From MED-G116 sp038147495 (GTDB lineage Bacteria; Pseudomonadota; Alphaproteobacteria; Puniceispirillales; Puniceispirillaceae): 64,000 bases of DNA. The notes beneath the pieces were generated by a model. The model made no database searches. It was not told where the DNA came from and saw nothing but the letters and a program-made list of their open reading frames with translations. Location: positions 124,001-188,000 of the forward strand of contig JAYQTT010000016.1 of NCBI GenBank assembly GCA_038147495.1, given 5' to 3'. The number at the start of each line of letters is the position of its first letter. The first letter of the stretch is position 1. Positions 25,465-34,886 of this stretch are shown here, one piece after another. Made by a program: the position numbers and the translations under genes.

Positions 25465-26445
25465 CTAGAGATGCTGGCGGTTGTGCGGCGCCTCCAGGTC
25501 AAGAACAGGCCCGACTGGAACGATACCGGTCGGGTTTATCATGAGATGGCTCATGTAATAATGACCTTTGATGTGAGACATCACCACGGTTTCGGCGATT
25601 CCGGGCATCTGGTAAAGCTCACGCATGTAAGCCGATAACGCCGGGTAATCGGCAATTCGCCTGATGTTGCATTTGAAATGACCAACATACACGGGATCAA
25701 ACCGCACCAGCGTTGAGAACAGCCGCCAATCAGCCTCGGTCAAATGTGACCCCATGAGATAGCGATTGCCTGTCAGGCGCTTTTCAAGCCGATCAAGCGC
25801 AGCAAACAAATCAGTCACAGATTTTGTGTATGCTTCAGGACTGGTGGCGAAACCGGCACGATAGACACCGTTATTCACATGGCTATAGACGTCATCATTC
25901 ACGTCCTCGATCGCGTCCCGCATTGATTCTGGCCAAAAATCCAGATCATTGCCGGTGATCGCATCAAAAGCGCTGTTGAACATCCGGATGATCTCGGATG
26001 ATTCGTTCGAGACAATCATACCGCGTTGTTTGTCCCACAATATCGGCACTGTCACCCGCCCGGAAGCAAGCGGATCATTCATCGTATAGATGTCCCGCAA
26101 AAACGCCTTGCCCAAAAGCGTGTCGCCTGTGGCGCCGTCAAAATCTGTACCAAATGTCCACCCGTCATCCAGCATGACCGGATGCACAACCGACACCGAG
26201 ATATGTTCAGCAAGACCCTTGAGTTGCCGGAAAATCAGTGTGCGATGCGCCCACGGACATGCATATGACACATAGAGATGATACCGCCCCGATTCAGCCT
26301 TGAAACCGCTCTCACCGCTTGGCCCTGCAGATCCGTCAGCGGTGATCCAGTTCCGGTGGCGCGCCGTGTCGCGGACAAAATGTCCACCACTGCTTTTTGT
26401 GTCATACCACTGCGATGTCCATTTTCCATCGATTAACAGACCCAT
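25465..26445 (-). CDS. Glutathionyl-hydroquinone reductase (Xi-class glutathione transferase)
   Basis: The 326-residue protein matches YqjG/ECM4/PcpF length and pattern. Catalytic Cys63 sits in SYACPWAHR, SNESSEIIRM binds glutathione, and the helical C-terminal domain includes TEADWRLFSTLVRFDPVYVGHFKCN. These enzymes reduce glutathionyl-hydroquinones to hydroquinones with glutathione, protecting against quinones. The gene is convergent with the DegT-type gene and 17 bp downstream of rpe. Confidence 0.92.
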   Translation of the reverse strand: MGLLIDGKWTSQWYDTKSSGGHFVRDTARHRNWITADGSAGPSGESGFKAESGRYHLYVSYACPWAHRTLIFRQLKGLAEHISVSVVHPVMLDDGWTFGTDFDGATGDTLLGKAFLRDIYTMNDPLASGRVTVPILWDKQRGMIVSNESSEIIRMFNSAFDAITGNDLDFWPESMRDAIEDVNDDVYSHVNNGVYRAGFATSPEAYTKSVTDLFAALDRLEKRLTGNRYLMGSHLTEADWRLFSTLVRFDPVYVGHFKCNIRRIADYPALSAYMRELYQMPGIAETVVMSHIKGHYYMSHLMINPTGIVPVGPVLDLEAPHNRQHL

Positions 26446-26462
26446 GACCCGATCACCCCGCC

Positions 26463-27131
26463 CTAACTGCAGCCGTTAATGGCGGAATTGCGGATGGCCG
26501 TGATATTTGTGTCATATGCTGACCCCTTGAAAACAGCTGATCCGGCAACAAGTGCTCGCGCACCTGCGGCGGCAACGTCGCCTGCTGTGTCGGCGGTGAT
26601 CCCGCCATCTACTTCGATAATGACCTCACGCGATCCAAGCATTTTGCGAACCGCCGCGATCTTGTCGATCATGGGTGCAATGAAGGACTGCCCCCCAAAC
26701 CCGGGATTGACCGTCATCACCAGAACCAGATCCAGCCGGTCCAAAACATAGGAAAGGCAATCTGGCGGCGTATGCGGATTCAGGGCCACGCCAGCCTTGC
26801 AGCCAAGTTCACGGATTCTCGAAAGGGTTCTGTCCAGATGTTCACATGCCTCGGCATGGACGGTAATGATGTTGGCACCCGCATCGGCATATGCGTCAAG
26901 CAAACGGTCCGGGTTGGCAACCATCAGATGCGCATCGAAGACTTTGCTGGAGGCGTGACGAACAGCTTTGATGATCGGTGGCCCGAAAGTCAGGTTGGGG
27001 ACAAAATGCCCGTCCATCACATCAAGATGGATCCAGTCGGCGCCAGCCTTGTCAACCGCGGCGATCTCATCAGCAAGCGCCCCGAAATCCGAAGCAAGAA
27101 CCGATGGCGCTATTATAATTTCATTGGTCAT
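26463..27131 (-). CDS. rpe: Ribulose-phosphate 3-epimerase
   Basis: The 222-residue TIM-barrel protein interconverts ribulose-5-P and xylulose-5-P. Motifs are APSVLASDFGAL with the substrate Ser, WIHLDVMDGHFVPN with metal Asp and His, HLMV, MTVNPGFGGQ, and EVDGGI with the second catalytic Asp. GGAAGGGA precedes the ATG at 27131; the frame is open to 27194. It is divergent from the glutaryl-CoA dehydrogenase gene. Confidence 0.96.
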   Translation of the reverse strand: MTNEIIIAPSVLASDFGALADEIAAVDKAGADWIHLDVMDGHFVPNLTFGPPIIKAVRHASSKVFDAHLMVANPDRLLDAYADAGANIITVHAEACEHLDRTLSRIRELGCKAGVALNPHTPPDCLSYVLDRLDLVLVMTVNPGFGGQSFIAPMIDKIAAVRKMLGSREVIIEVDGGITADTAGDVAAAGARALVAGSAVFKGSAYDTNITAIRNSAINGCS

Positions 27132-27376
27132 ATCATGTCCCTTCCAGCGGTCGGACATAAGAGCCCGCGTCATTCGATGACGTTGGAACGTCATTCTGAT
27201 AAAACGCGATACGAAAGATTACAACCCGCATTCGCGGTTAAAACTCTCTTACGCTTAGCTCAAAACTGCGTTTCGGGCACCGCCGAAATGTTTGAATCTG
27301 GGCAAAAATGTCACGCTGTAACGGCTTTTCAGCCATCGTCAGTTACGCTATACCTCTGGGTAAGGAGATTAACCAC

Positions 27377-28561
27377 ATGAGCAAACCTGTTTTTAATTGG
27401 GAAGACCCGTTTTTACTCGATCAACAGCTCTCAGATGATGAGCGTATGGTTCGTGACACCGCCCGGCAATTTGCCCGCGATGTGTTGTTGCCACGAGTGA
27501 TCGATGACTTTCGTGAGGAGCGGTTTGAACCCGATGTGCTTCGCCAGATGGGCGCGCTTGGTCTTTTGGGGCCAACAATCCCCGAGGAATATGGCGGCGC
27601 CGGTGTCAATCATGTGGCATATGGGCTTGCGGCACGCGAGATTGAGGCGATCGATTCCGGATACAGATCGGTAATGTCGGTGCAATCCTCACTGGTTATG
27701 CACCCGATCAACGCCTTTGGAACCGAAGCCCAAAAACAGAAATTCCTGCCCAAACTGGCAACCGCAGAATGTGTTGGCTGCTTTGGATTGACGGAGCCGG
27801 ACCACGGATCCGATCCGGGCAGCATGGTCACCAAGGCGGTGAAGGTTGATGGCGGCTATCACCTGAGTGGTGCCAAGACATGGATTTCAAACGCACCTTT
27901 TGCCGATATCGCTATCGTCTGGGCAAAGCTTGACGGCGTCATCCGCGGCTTCATTGTCGAGCGCGCGACTGCCGGATCAGGATTCTCAACTCCAAAGATT
28001 GAGGGCAAGCTCTCGCTTCGCGCGTCAATGACCGGCTCCATTCAAATGGATAATGCCTTTGTCAGTGACGACAATATCCTGCCCGAGGTGAGCGGCCTCA
28101 AAGGGCCGTTTTCGTGCCTGAACAAAGCCCGCTACGGCATTGCGTGGGGCACCCTCGGAGCGGCTGAATTCTGCTATAATGCGGCGCGGCAATACACGCT
28201 TGACCGCAAGCAATTCAACCGGCCACTCGCCGCCAACCAGCTGATCCAGCTGAAGCTGGCAGACATGCATACAGAGATCAGCATCGGTCTGCAGGCCTGT
28301 CTCCGGGTTGGCCGGATGTTGGATGAGGGTAATTGCCCGCCGGAAAATATCTCAACGATCAAACGCAACAGCTGTGGCAAAGCGCTTGGCATTGCCCGCA
28401 TGGCCAGAGACATGCATGGCGGCAATGGTATCGCCGAGGAATATCATGTGATGCGTCATCTGATGAATCTCGAGACGGTGAATACCTATGAAGGTACGCA
28501 TGATGTGCATGCCCTAATCCTCGGACGGGCGATCACCGGCCTGCAGGCCTTCACCGGTTAA
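27377..28561 (+). CDS. gcdH: Glutaryl-CoA dehydrogenase
   Basis: This 394-residue acyl-CoA dehydrogenase oxidises and decarboxylates glutaryl-CoA to crotonyl-CoA in lysine and tryptophan catabolism. GLTEPDHGSDPGSM binds FAD, SGYRSVMSVQSSL carries the Arg that contacts the glutaryl carboxylate, and the catalytic Glu lies in NTYEGTHDVHALILGRAITG. AAGGAG lies before the ATG at 27377. Its last 48 bp overlap the tail of the convergent EamA gene. Confidence 0.93.
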   Translation: MSKPVFNWEDPFLLDQQLSDDERMVRDTARQFARDVLLPRVIDDFREERFEPDVLRQMGALGLLGPTIPEEYGGAGVNHVAYGLAAREIEAIDSGYRSVMSVQSSLVMHPINAFGTEAQKQKFLPKLATAECVGCFGLTEPDHGSDPGSMVTKAVKVDGGYHLSGAKTWISNAPFADIAIVWAKLDGVIRGFIVERATAGSGFSTPKIEGKLSLRASMTGSIQMDNAFVSDDNILPEVSGLKGPFSCLNKARYGIAWGTLGAAEFCYNAARQYTLDRKQFNRPLAANQLIQLKLADMHTEISIGLQACLRVGRMLDEGNCPPENISTIKRNSCGKALGIARMARDMHGGNGIAEEYHVMRHLMNLETVNTYEGTHDVHALILGRAITGLQAFTG

Positions 28562-29440
28562 GGTTTTTTGCTTGCGCCGCGCCGCAAGCAAAGCCGCCGG
28601 ATCGATGATCACGAGGCCAACGCCGGCAATGACAACACTGCCGCCAAGCAGCACGATCATGTCGGGGCGCTCGCCAAGAAAGGTGACCGCGCCAAGAATG
28701 GTCGCCACCGGCAGCAGCAACAGCATCGGCATTACCATTGGTACCGGATAACGGGCCAGCACATAATACCACGCAGAATAGCCGATCACCGTCATCACCA
28801 CACCGAGATAAGCCACGGTAAGCCAGTCTGCCGATGACGCGGTTGTCAGCTGTAGGGCAATGTCATTTTCCAGAAGCAAGGCCGCAACAATCATTTGCGG
28901 GCCCGCCATGACGCCCATCCAGGCTGTCAGCTGCAACCCGCCAAGCGCCCCCTTCAGGCGGCGCACCAGCACCTGTCCAAAAGCCCATGTTACAGTGCCG
29001 CCAAAAATCAACAAAACGCCGGTCAGCTGGCCTTCCAGCGAAGGCGCCCCAACGATAACAAGGATACCGGCAAAAGCTGTGGCAATGCCCAGCAGCTGAC
29101 GGATCGTTGGACGCTCGCCAAGCAGTAGCGCCGCCAGCAAAACGCCAAACACGACCTCTGATTGAACCAGCAATACGGCTGGCGTGGCGTCCATTCGAGC
29201 CAGCCCAGAGAAGGTCAGCCCATATTGCACGGTGGAGGCGATAAACGAAATCCCGCAAATCTGCCAGAGATAGCCGCGCGGTATCGGCACAAACCACACC
29301 ACCAGCGCCGCCGCCAATATAAACCGCATGCCCATCAACAATAATGGTGAAAAATGGTTAAGCCCTGCCTTGGCGAAGGCAAACCCGAACCCCCATGTCA
29401 GCGGCACCAGCAGTGCGATCAAAATGTGCCGTGGGGTCAT
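28514..29440 (-). CDS. EamA/DMT-family transporter
   Basis: The 308-residue protein has about ten hydrophobic helices in two EamA halves (WGFGFAFAKAGLNHFSPLLLM at the start; GYSAWYYVLARYPV in the second half). These inner-membrane proteins export or import small metabolites; the substrate cannot be told. It is 24 bp downstream of the ArgE-like gene and is likely the last gene of that operon. Its 3' end overlaps gcdH by 48 bp tail to tail. Confidence 0.88.
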   Translation of the reverse strand: MTPRHILIALLVPLTWGFGFAFAKAGLNHFSPLLLMGMRFILAAALVVWFVPIPRGYLWQICGISFIASTVQYGLTFSGLARMDATPAVLLVQSEVVFGVLLAALLLGERPTIRQLLGIATAFAGILVIVGAPSLEGQLTGVLLIFGGTVTWAFGQVLVRRLKGALGGLQLTAWMGVMAGPQMIVAALLLENDIALQLTTASSADWLTVAYLGVVMTVIGYSAWYYVLARYPVPMVMPMLLLLPVATILGAVTFLGERPDMIVLLGGSVVIAGVGLVIIDPAALLAARRKQKTLTGEGLQAGDRPSED

Positions 29441-29464
29441 GCGTTTGATGTCATCCTGAAGTTC

Positions 29465-30643
29465 TCAATTTGGCGCCGTTAGATGTGCAAGAACCCGATC
29501 AAGGAAGATCAAGCCCTGCGACAGTGACGCTTCTTCGATATATTCATCCGGCTGGTGCATTTGGTCCATACCGCCGGGCCCGAAAACAATAGTCTCCATG
29601 CCCGCCTGCTGGAAATACGCACCATCCGTGCCAAAAGAGACAACGTCGGGTGCCTCATTCGTCCACAGCCGGGCCACCAGTTCTGCGGCAACCGATTGCG
29701 GACGCGCATCCATTGGCGGCACGTCTGATATCGCCGTCAGCTTTATCCCTGTATCCGGGGCGATCGCCTGCATTTCCGGAACCAGCTCACGATCTGCATA
29801 ATCACGGATCAACGCCAGAACGGCATGTGGATCATCCCCCGGCAAAGGCCGGATTTCCCAATCAAACCGGCAATTTGCCGGGATCACATTGCGTGCCTCA
29901 CCGCCTTCAATCCGGCCAACAGAAAGACTTGTATAGGGCGGGTCAAAAGGTGACCCTGCAACCGGCCTGCTGGCGATATCCGCCGCCGTTTGATTGATGA
30001 AATTGATCAATTTCGCTGCATAGTAAATGGCGTTGACCCGGCCTTCCGGCTTTGACGCATGGCCCGGCGTGCCGGTAATTTCGGCGATCAGCTCCATGCC
30101 CCCCTTGTGACCAACAAAGGGCCGCATTCCTGTTGGCTCTCCAATGATCGCCATTTCGGCCACGATGCCATTTTGTGACAGAAACGCGGGCATCCTCGCC
30201 GAACCGTAACAGCCAAGTTCTTCATCATAGGTAAAGGCCAGATGCACCGGCACGCGCAATTTGTCCTGCTGCGCCACAATTTCCGGCACCATGGCAAGGG
30301 CGATGGCGATAAAGCCCTTCATGTCAACCGCGCCACGTCCATGCAGGCGGCCATCTATTCGGCGCAGGGTAAATGGATCTCCGGTCCAGCCATCCGGCGA
30401 GGCCGGCACGACATCTGTATGGGCCGACAGGATCATTCCTCCGTCAATTTGCGGGCCGATGCTGGCAAACAGGTTCATCCGCCCGTCACCCGGCTCACCA
30501 TCAAGTTGAACGCGCGCGCCATGTGCTTCCAGATATGTCTTGATATAGTCAATGATATCGGTGTTGGCGTTGCCGGAGACAGAGGGAAAAGCAACCAGAT
30601 CAGCCAACAGAGCTATGGTTTTTTCAAGCCGCTCTGTTGTCAT
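29465..30643 (-). CDS. ArgE-like M20 family N-acyl-amino acid deacetylase
   Basis: The 392-residue zinc amidohydrolase has HTDVVP, GAVDMKGFIA with bridging Asp, YDEELGCYGS with catalytic Glu, and FGTDGAYFQQAG, the pattern of acetylornithine deacetylase. The ATG at 30643 overlaps the stop of the M24-family gene as ATGA. Because it is coupled to ectoine-hydrolase-like and agmatinase-like genes, removal of an N-acyl group in a catabolic pathway is more likely than arginine biosynthesis. No other arg gene is present. Confidence 0.85.
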   Translation of the reverse strand: MTTERLEKTIALLADLVAFPSVSGNANTDIIDYIKTYLEAHGARVQLDGEPGDGRMNLFASIGPQIDGGMILSAHTDVVPASPDGWTGDPFTLRRIDGRLHGRGAVDMKGFIAIALAMVPEIVAQQDKLRVPVHLAFTYDEELGCYGSARMPAFLSQNGIVAEMAIIGEPTGMRPFVGHKGGMELIAEITGTPGHASKPEGRVNAIYYAAKLINFINQTAADIASRPVAGSPFDPPYTSLSVGRIEGGEARNVIPANCRFDWEIRPLPGDDPHAVLALIRDYADRELVPEMQAIAPDTGIKLTAISDVPPMDARPQSVAAELVARLWTNEAPDVVSFGTDGAYFQQAGMETIVFGPGGMDQMHQPDEYIEEASLSQGLIFLDRVLAHLTAPN

Positions 30644-31812
30644 CGTATCACATGCACATGCTGCGGAAAATCGCACAGGCGTTCACACCCGTCTTTGGTG
30701 ACATGCAATGTCTCGCTCAACTCCAGTCCCCAATCATCCATCCACATGCCAAGGATCACATGAACCACGGCATTTTCCGGAACAATCGTTGGCTCTTCAG
30801 GGCGGAAGGACAATGTATGCTCGCCCCAGTCAGGCGCGTAGGCTGTGCCAATCGAATAGCCGATCCGGCTCTTCTTTTCGAGGCCATAGCGGTCAAGCAC
30901 CAGTTGCCATGCTTTGTGAACATCACCTGCCACGGCCCCCGCACCAAGCGCCTGCATCACCGCGGCCATACCGTCCTGCACCGCATCCGAAACGCGGTCC
31001 AGTTCCGCGTTTGGATCGCCAAGATGCACCGTACGAGCAAGGCCCACATTGTATCTCTTGCGGCACCCTCCAAGCTCAAACGCGACGGTCTGGCCCGCCT
31101 CAAGCGGGGCATCTGTCCACATCGGATGTGCTGTCTTTGCCGCCTCACCGGCAAGGATCAACGGGTGGATCGCCGGCATGTCACCGCCAAATTCAGGCGT
31201 ACCCTTGATCATCGCCGCTGTGATATCGGCCATCAGATCACATTGTCTGACACCGACATGTGCGCCGTCCCATGCTGTCTGCATCGCTATTTCGGCGATC
31301 CTGGCGGCCTGCCGCATCATCGCTATTTCGGCATCGCTTTTGACCAGCCTGACCCAATTGATCAGCAGATCGGCATCCTGCCAGCTTGCATTTGGCAACC
31401 CGTCCTGCAAGGCGCCAAGCGCACGCGGCGAGAGATAATAGACATCACTCTCATAGCCGATCTTTGCCGTGGCAAATCCGTTGTCTTTCATCCAGTCAGC
31501 AAGGAAAGCCATAGGGTGCGTATCCGGGCGCTGCACGAGCGGTTCGGGATAGGCGACAATCTGCGACTCGGTCAGATAGGTGGTAAAGCTGGCGGCACCG
31601 GCGTCCATCAAACGTCCCATCCAGAACGGCCCGTCATGAAGGTCAACCAGCATCATCTGCGGCGTGTAGAATGACCAGGCATCATAGCCGGTCAACCAGT
31701 TGATGTTGGCGGGATCACCAACGACCAGCGCTTCCAGACCGCGCGCCTGCATCGCCGCGCGCACCCGCGCCAGACGATCATCATATTCAGATTTTGCAAA
31801 AGCAGGTGCCAT
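30640..31812 (-). CDS. M24-fold hydrolase resembling ectoine hydrolase DoeA
   Basis: The 390-residue protein has the two-domain creatinase/prolidase fold. Stretches such as DPANINWLTGYDAWSFY near 33 and VQRPDTHPMAFLADWM near 93 resemble DoeA/EutD ectoine hydrolases. So does GGCRKRYNVGLARTVHLG near 275. Two Asp positions that bind metal in M24 peptidases are replaced (FELGG, YNVGL), so it is probably metal-independent like creatinase. Such enzymes open cyclic amidines or cleave guanidino C-N bonds. It overlaps the upstream agmatinase-like gene by 1 bp (TAATG) and the downstream ArgE-like gene by 4 bp. Ectoine itself is only one candidate; the usual DoeB is absent. Confidence 0.8.
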   Translation of the reverse strand: MAPAFAKSEYDDRLARVRAAMQARGLEALVVGDPANINWLTGYDAWSFYTPQMMLVDLHDGPFWMGRLMDAGAASFTTYLTESQIVAYPEPLVQRPDTHPMAFLADWMKDNGFATAKIGYESDVYYLSPRALGALQDGLPNASWQDADLLINWVRLVKSDAEIAMMRQAARIAEIAMQTAWDGAHVGVRQCDLMADITAAMIKGTPEFGGDMPAIHPLILAGEAAKTAHPMWTDAPLEAGQTVAFELGGCRKRYNVGLARTVHLGDPNAELDRVSDAVQDGMAAVMQALGAGAVAGDVHKAWQLVLDRYGLEKKSRIGYSIGTAYAPDWGEHTLSFRPEEPTIVPENAVVHVILGMWMDDWGLELSETLHVTKDGCERLCDFPQHVHVIR

Positions 31813-32786
31813 TACGACTTGTCTCCTTCACCTGTGCGATAGGCAACACCCGGCAGAACACACAGCATCTCGAACAGTAAATTGGCCGCCAGCAATGCCG
31901 TGTTGCCCTGCAGATCATAAGGCGGCGAGACTTCGACAAGATCGCACCCCACAAGGTTCATCCCACGGCAGCCACGAATGATCTCGATGGCCTGCACCGA
32001 GGTCAGTCCGCCAATCTCCGGCGTGCCGGTTCCCGGTGCATAGGCTGGATCCAGCGAGTCGATATCAAACGTCAGATAGACCGGCCGATCACCCATTTTT
32101 TCGCGAACATCGGCAATCAGCGGGGCGGCAGATTTGTGCCACAGCTCTTCGGCCTGAACCACGGTAAAACCCTTGTCCCGCGCCCAGTCAAAATCTTCAG
32201 CCGTATAGCCGGTGCCGCGCAAGCCGATCTGCCAGGTGTGATGAGGATCAATCAGCCCTTCCTCATAGGCCCGCCGGAAAGGTGTGCCATGCGCGATGCT
32301 CTCGCCAAACATATGTTCATTGATGTCGGCATGTGCATCGACATGCACCAACCCCACCGGACCATGCTTTTTGGCAATGGCGCGCAAGACCGGCAAGGTC
32401 AGGGTGTGGTCACCACCAAGGGTCAGCGGGATCACCGGATGCGCCAGCACATTGTCATAAAACGCCTCGATACGTTTTACCGCATCTTTCAAATCAAATG
32501 TGTTGATTGGCACGTCGCCGATATCAGCAACTTTCAATGAGTCAAAGGGCGCCGCTCTTGTCCACATGTTATAAGGCCGCAACATCACGGATTCGGCGCG
32601 GATCTGTTTCGGGCCAAAGCGCGTTCCCGACCGGTTTGACGTGCCAATATCCAGCGGAATTCCGACAAAACAGGCATCAAGTCCGGCAGCACTGTCGGCT
32701 GCGGGCAAGCGCATCATTGTTCCCGGTCCGGCAAAGCGCGGCATTTCATTCCCGCCTAATGGCTGGAACAGTTCCTTTTCGCTCAT
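31812..32786 (-). CDS. speB: Agmatinase/ureohydrolase family protein
   Basis: The 324-residue binuclear-manganese hydrolase has GGDHTLTLP, HVDAHADINEH and FDIDSLDPAYAPGTGTPE, the three metal-site motifs of the arginase/agmatinase family. It would release urea from a guanidino compound: agmatine, guanidinobutyrate, guanidinopropionate or similar. Start choice: GTG at 32789 directly precedes ATG at 32786, with GGGGGA eight bases before the ATG. It leads the tight operon with the M24 and M20 hydrolases, so its substrate may be a special guanidino compound rather than agmatine. Confidence 0.85.
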   Translation of the reverse strand: MSEKELFQPLGGNEMPRFAGPGTMMRLPAADSAAGLDACFVGIPLDIGTSNRSGTRFGPKQIRAESVMLRPYNMWTRAAPFDSLKVADIGDVPINTFDLKDAVKRIEAFYDNVLAHPVIPLTLGGDHTLTLPVLRAIAKKHGPVGLVHVDAHADINEHMFGESIAHGTPFRRAYEEGLIDPHHTWQIGLRGTGYTAEDFDWARDKGFTVVQAEELWHKSAAPLIADVREKMGDRPVYLTFDIDSLDPAYAPGTGTPEIGGLTSVQAIEIIRGCRGMNLVGCDLVEVSPPYDLQGNTALLAANLLFEMLCVLPGVAYRTGEGDKS

Positions 32787-32818
32787 CACTCAAATCCCCC
32801 GGCAAGACCGGGCCGGCA

Positions 32819-33646
32819 TTACAGTCGTTGACCGTGCCAGCGCAAATGGTCTTCCATGAATGTTGAAATAAAATAGTACGAATGATCATAGCCGGATTGC
32901 ATGCGCAGTGTCAGATCAATGTCCGTGCTGGCGCATGCCTCGTCCAACAACCATGGCCTGAGACCAGTATCAAGGAAGCTGTCGGCATCTCCCTGATCAA
33001 TCAAGATTTCGCCAAACCTATGCCCATCTTCAACCAGCGCCACCGCATCATAGGCCCGCCACGCCGCCTGATCTTCGCCAAGATATTTGGCAAAAGCGGT
33101 GGATGACCAATCGGCAGTCATCGGGTTGACGATCGGCGCAAAGGCCGAGCAACTTTTGAACCTGTCGGGGTTGCGCAGCGCCATGATCAACGCCCCGTGA
33201 CCACCCATCGAGTGACCAAACACCCCTTGCCGATTCATATCGACATCAAAATTATCGGCGATCAGTCGGCTCAACTCTTCGGTCACATAGGAATACATGT
33301 TGTAATGCGCCGCATAGGGATCAGATGTCGCATCAAGATAAAATCCGGCACCGCAACCAAATTGCCAATTGTCGGGCTCATCAGGAACATTGTCCCCGCG
33401 CGGGCTGGTATCAGGACAGACAATGGCGATGCCAAGTTCGGCCGCCACGCGCCTGTATTCACCTTTTTCCATGACATTCGCATGGCTGCAGGTCAAACCC
33501 GACAGATACCAGAGCACTGGCACCGGCCCATTACCCTTTGGCGGCATGAAAACGGCAAAGGTCATGTCACAGCCATTGACCGCGGATGCATGGCTATAGA
33601 CGCCCTGCACCCCGCCAAATGACAAATTTTCCGAGAGTGTGTTCAT
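32819..33646 (-). CDS. fghA: S-formylglutathione hydrolase
   Basis: The 275-residue alpha/beta-hydrolase has nucleophile Ser146 in GVFGHSMGGHGA. The N-terminal LWYLSGLTC, the Asp-containing DQGDADSF and the His-containing SGYDHSYYF complete the esterase D pattern. It converts S-formylglutathione to formate and glutathione, the second step of formaldehyde detoxification. The start overlaps the adhC stop by 1 bp (TAATG), so both are translated together. Confidence 0.95.
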   Translation of the reverse strand: MNTLSENLSFGGVQGVYSHASAVNGCDMTFAVFMPPKGNGPVPVLWYLSGLTCSHANVMEKGEYRRVAAELGIAIVCPDTSPRGDNVPDEPDNWQFGCGAGFYLDATSDPYAAHYNMYSYVTEELSRLIADNFDVDMNRQGVFGHSMGGHGALIMALRNPDRFKSCSAFAPIVNPMTADWSSTAFAKYLGEDQAAWRAYDAVALVEDGHRFGEILIDQGDADSFLDTGLRPWLLDEACASTDIDLTLRMQSGYDHSYYFISTFMEDHLRWHGQRL

Positions 33647-34755
33647 TAAAACACAACAACCGAGCGAATTGATTCGCCAGCATGCATCAAATCGAATCCC
33701 TTGTTGATGTCTTCGAGCGCCAGCGTGTGGGTGATCATTGGATCGATATCGATCTTGCCCTGCATGTACCATTCGACAATCTTTGGCACATCGGTCCGTC
33801 CACGCGCACCGCCAAAGGCCGTACCGCGCCAGCTGCGCCCGGTAACCAGCTGGAAAGGCCGCGTGGAAATTTCCTGACCGGCACCGGCCACACCGATGAT
33901 GATCGATTCGCCCCATCCCTTATGCGCGCATTCAAGCGCCTGACGCATAACATTTGTGTTGCCGATACATTCGAACGAATAGTCGGCACCACCGCCTGTC
34001 AACTCGACAAGGTGACCAACAAGATCGCCATCAATTTCATTTGGATTGACGAAATGGGTCATTCCGAATTTCTCGCCCCATTCCTTTTTGCTGTTGTTCA
34101 TATCGACACCAACAATCATGTTGGCCCCGATCATCCGCAGACCCTGAATGACATTCAGTCCAATTCCGCCAAGACCAAACACAACAGCGTTACAGCCCGG
34201 CTCTGCCTTTGCGGTATTGATCACCGCGCCAATGCCGGTGGTAACACCGCAACCGATATAGCAAATCTTGTCAAAAGGAGCGGCCTTGTTGACCTTGGCG
34301 AGAGCAATCTCCGGCACCACGGTAAAGTTCGAAAAAGTCGATGTGCCCATGTAATGCAGAACCGGCTTGCCATTGATTGAAAAACGGCTGGTACCGTCAG
34401 GCATTACGCCTTGCCCTTGGGTAGTACGGATGGCCTGACACAGATTTGTCTTGGGATGAAGGCAATACTCACATTCCCGGCATTCCGGTGTGTATAGCGG
34501 GATCACATGATCGCCAACCTCAACACTGGTAACACCAGCACCAATCTCGCGTACGATGCCTGCGCCCTCATGCCCGAGAATTGCCGGAAACAAGCCTTCG
34601 GGGTCTGCCCCGGACAAGGTGAATTCATCTGTATGACAAATACCGGTTGCCTTGATCTCGACCAAAACCTCTCCGGCCCGTGGTCCCTCCAGATCAACGT
34701 CCATAATCTCAAGTGGTTTGCCTGCCTCGACGGCGACTGCAGCTCTGGTCTTCAT
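33646..34755 (-). CDS. adhC: S-(hydroxymethyl)glutathione dehydrogenase / class III alcohol dehydrogenase
   Basis: The 369-residue zinc enzyme oxidises S-hydroxymethylglutathione to S-formylglutathione with NAD+. Catalytic zinc ligands are in GICHTDEF and GHEGAG; the structural zinc is held by CRECEYCLHPKTNLC. VFGLGGIGLNVIQG binds NAD. GGAGGA lies 8 nt before the ATG. It forms an operon with fghA. Formaldehyde could come from demethylation of methylated amines or DMSP, in keeping with the DmdA/GcvT-type gene at the window edge. Confidence 0.96.
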   Translation of the reverse strand: MKTRAAVAVEAGKPLEIMDVDLEGPRAGEVLVEIKATGICHTDEFTLSGADPEGLFPAILGHEGAGIVREIGAGVTSVEVGDHVIPLYTPECRECEYCLHPKTNLCQAIRTTQGQGVMPDGTSRFSINGKPVLHYMGTSTFSNFTVVPEIALAKVNKAAPFDKICYIGCGVTTGIGAVINTAKAEPGCNAVVFGLGGIGLNVIQGLRMIGANMIVGVDMNNSKKEWGEKFGMTHFVNPNEIDGDLVGHLVELTGGGADYSFECIGNTNVMRQALECAHKGWGESIIIGVAGAGQEISTRPFQLVTGRSWRGTAFGGARGRTDVPKIVEWYMQGKIDIDPMITHTLALEDINKGFDLMHAGESIRSVVVF

Positions 34756-34886
34756 TGTAAATATCCTCCAACCGGTATTGGTCTTTTTCTATTCTTTAAT
34801 TTGTTATTCCGCTGATCAACGATGGCACGAGATTCATGCCAAATTCAAGGCGGTTTTTTCGCATCTTCATACAGGCTTGCCTGTGC

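Noticed and set aside
30637..31674. 345-residue plus-strand open frame opposite the M24-family gene
   Set aside because: Antisense shadow rich in His/Cys/Arg from reverse-read codons, with no ribosome site or domain.
34871..34884. ACAGGCTTGCCTGT inverted repeat after a GMC oxidoreductase stop
   Set aside because: The stem would close on a two-base loop and no T-run follows, so it is not a convincing terminator.
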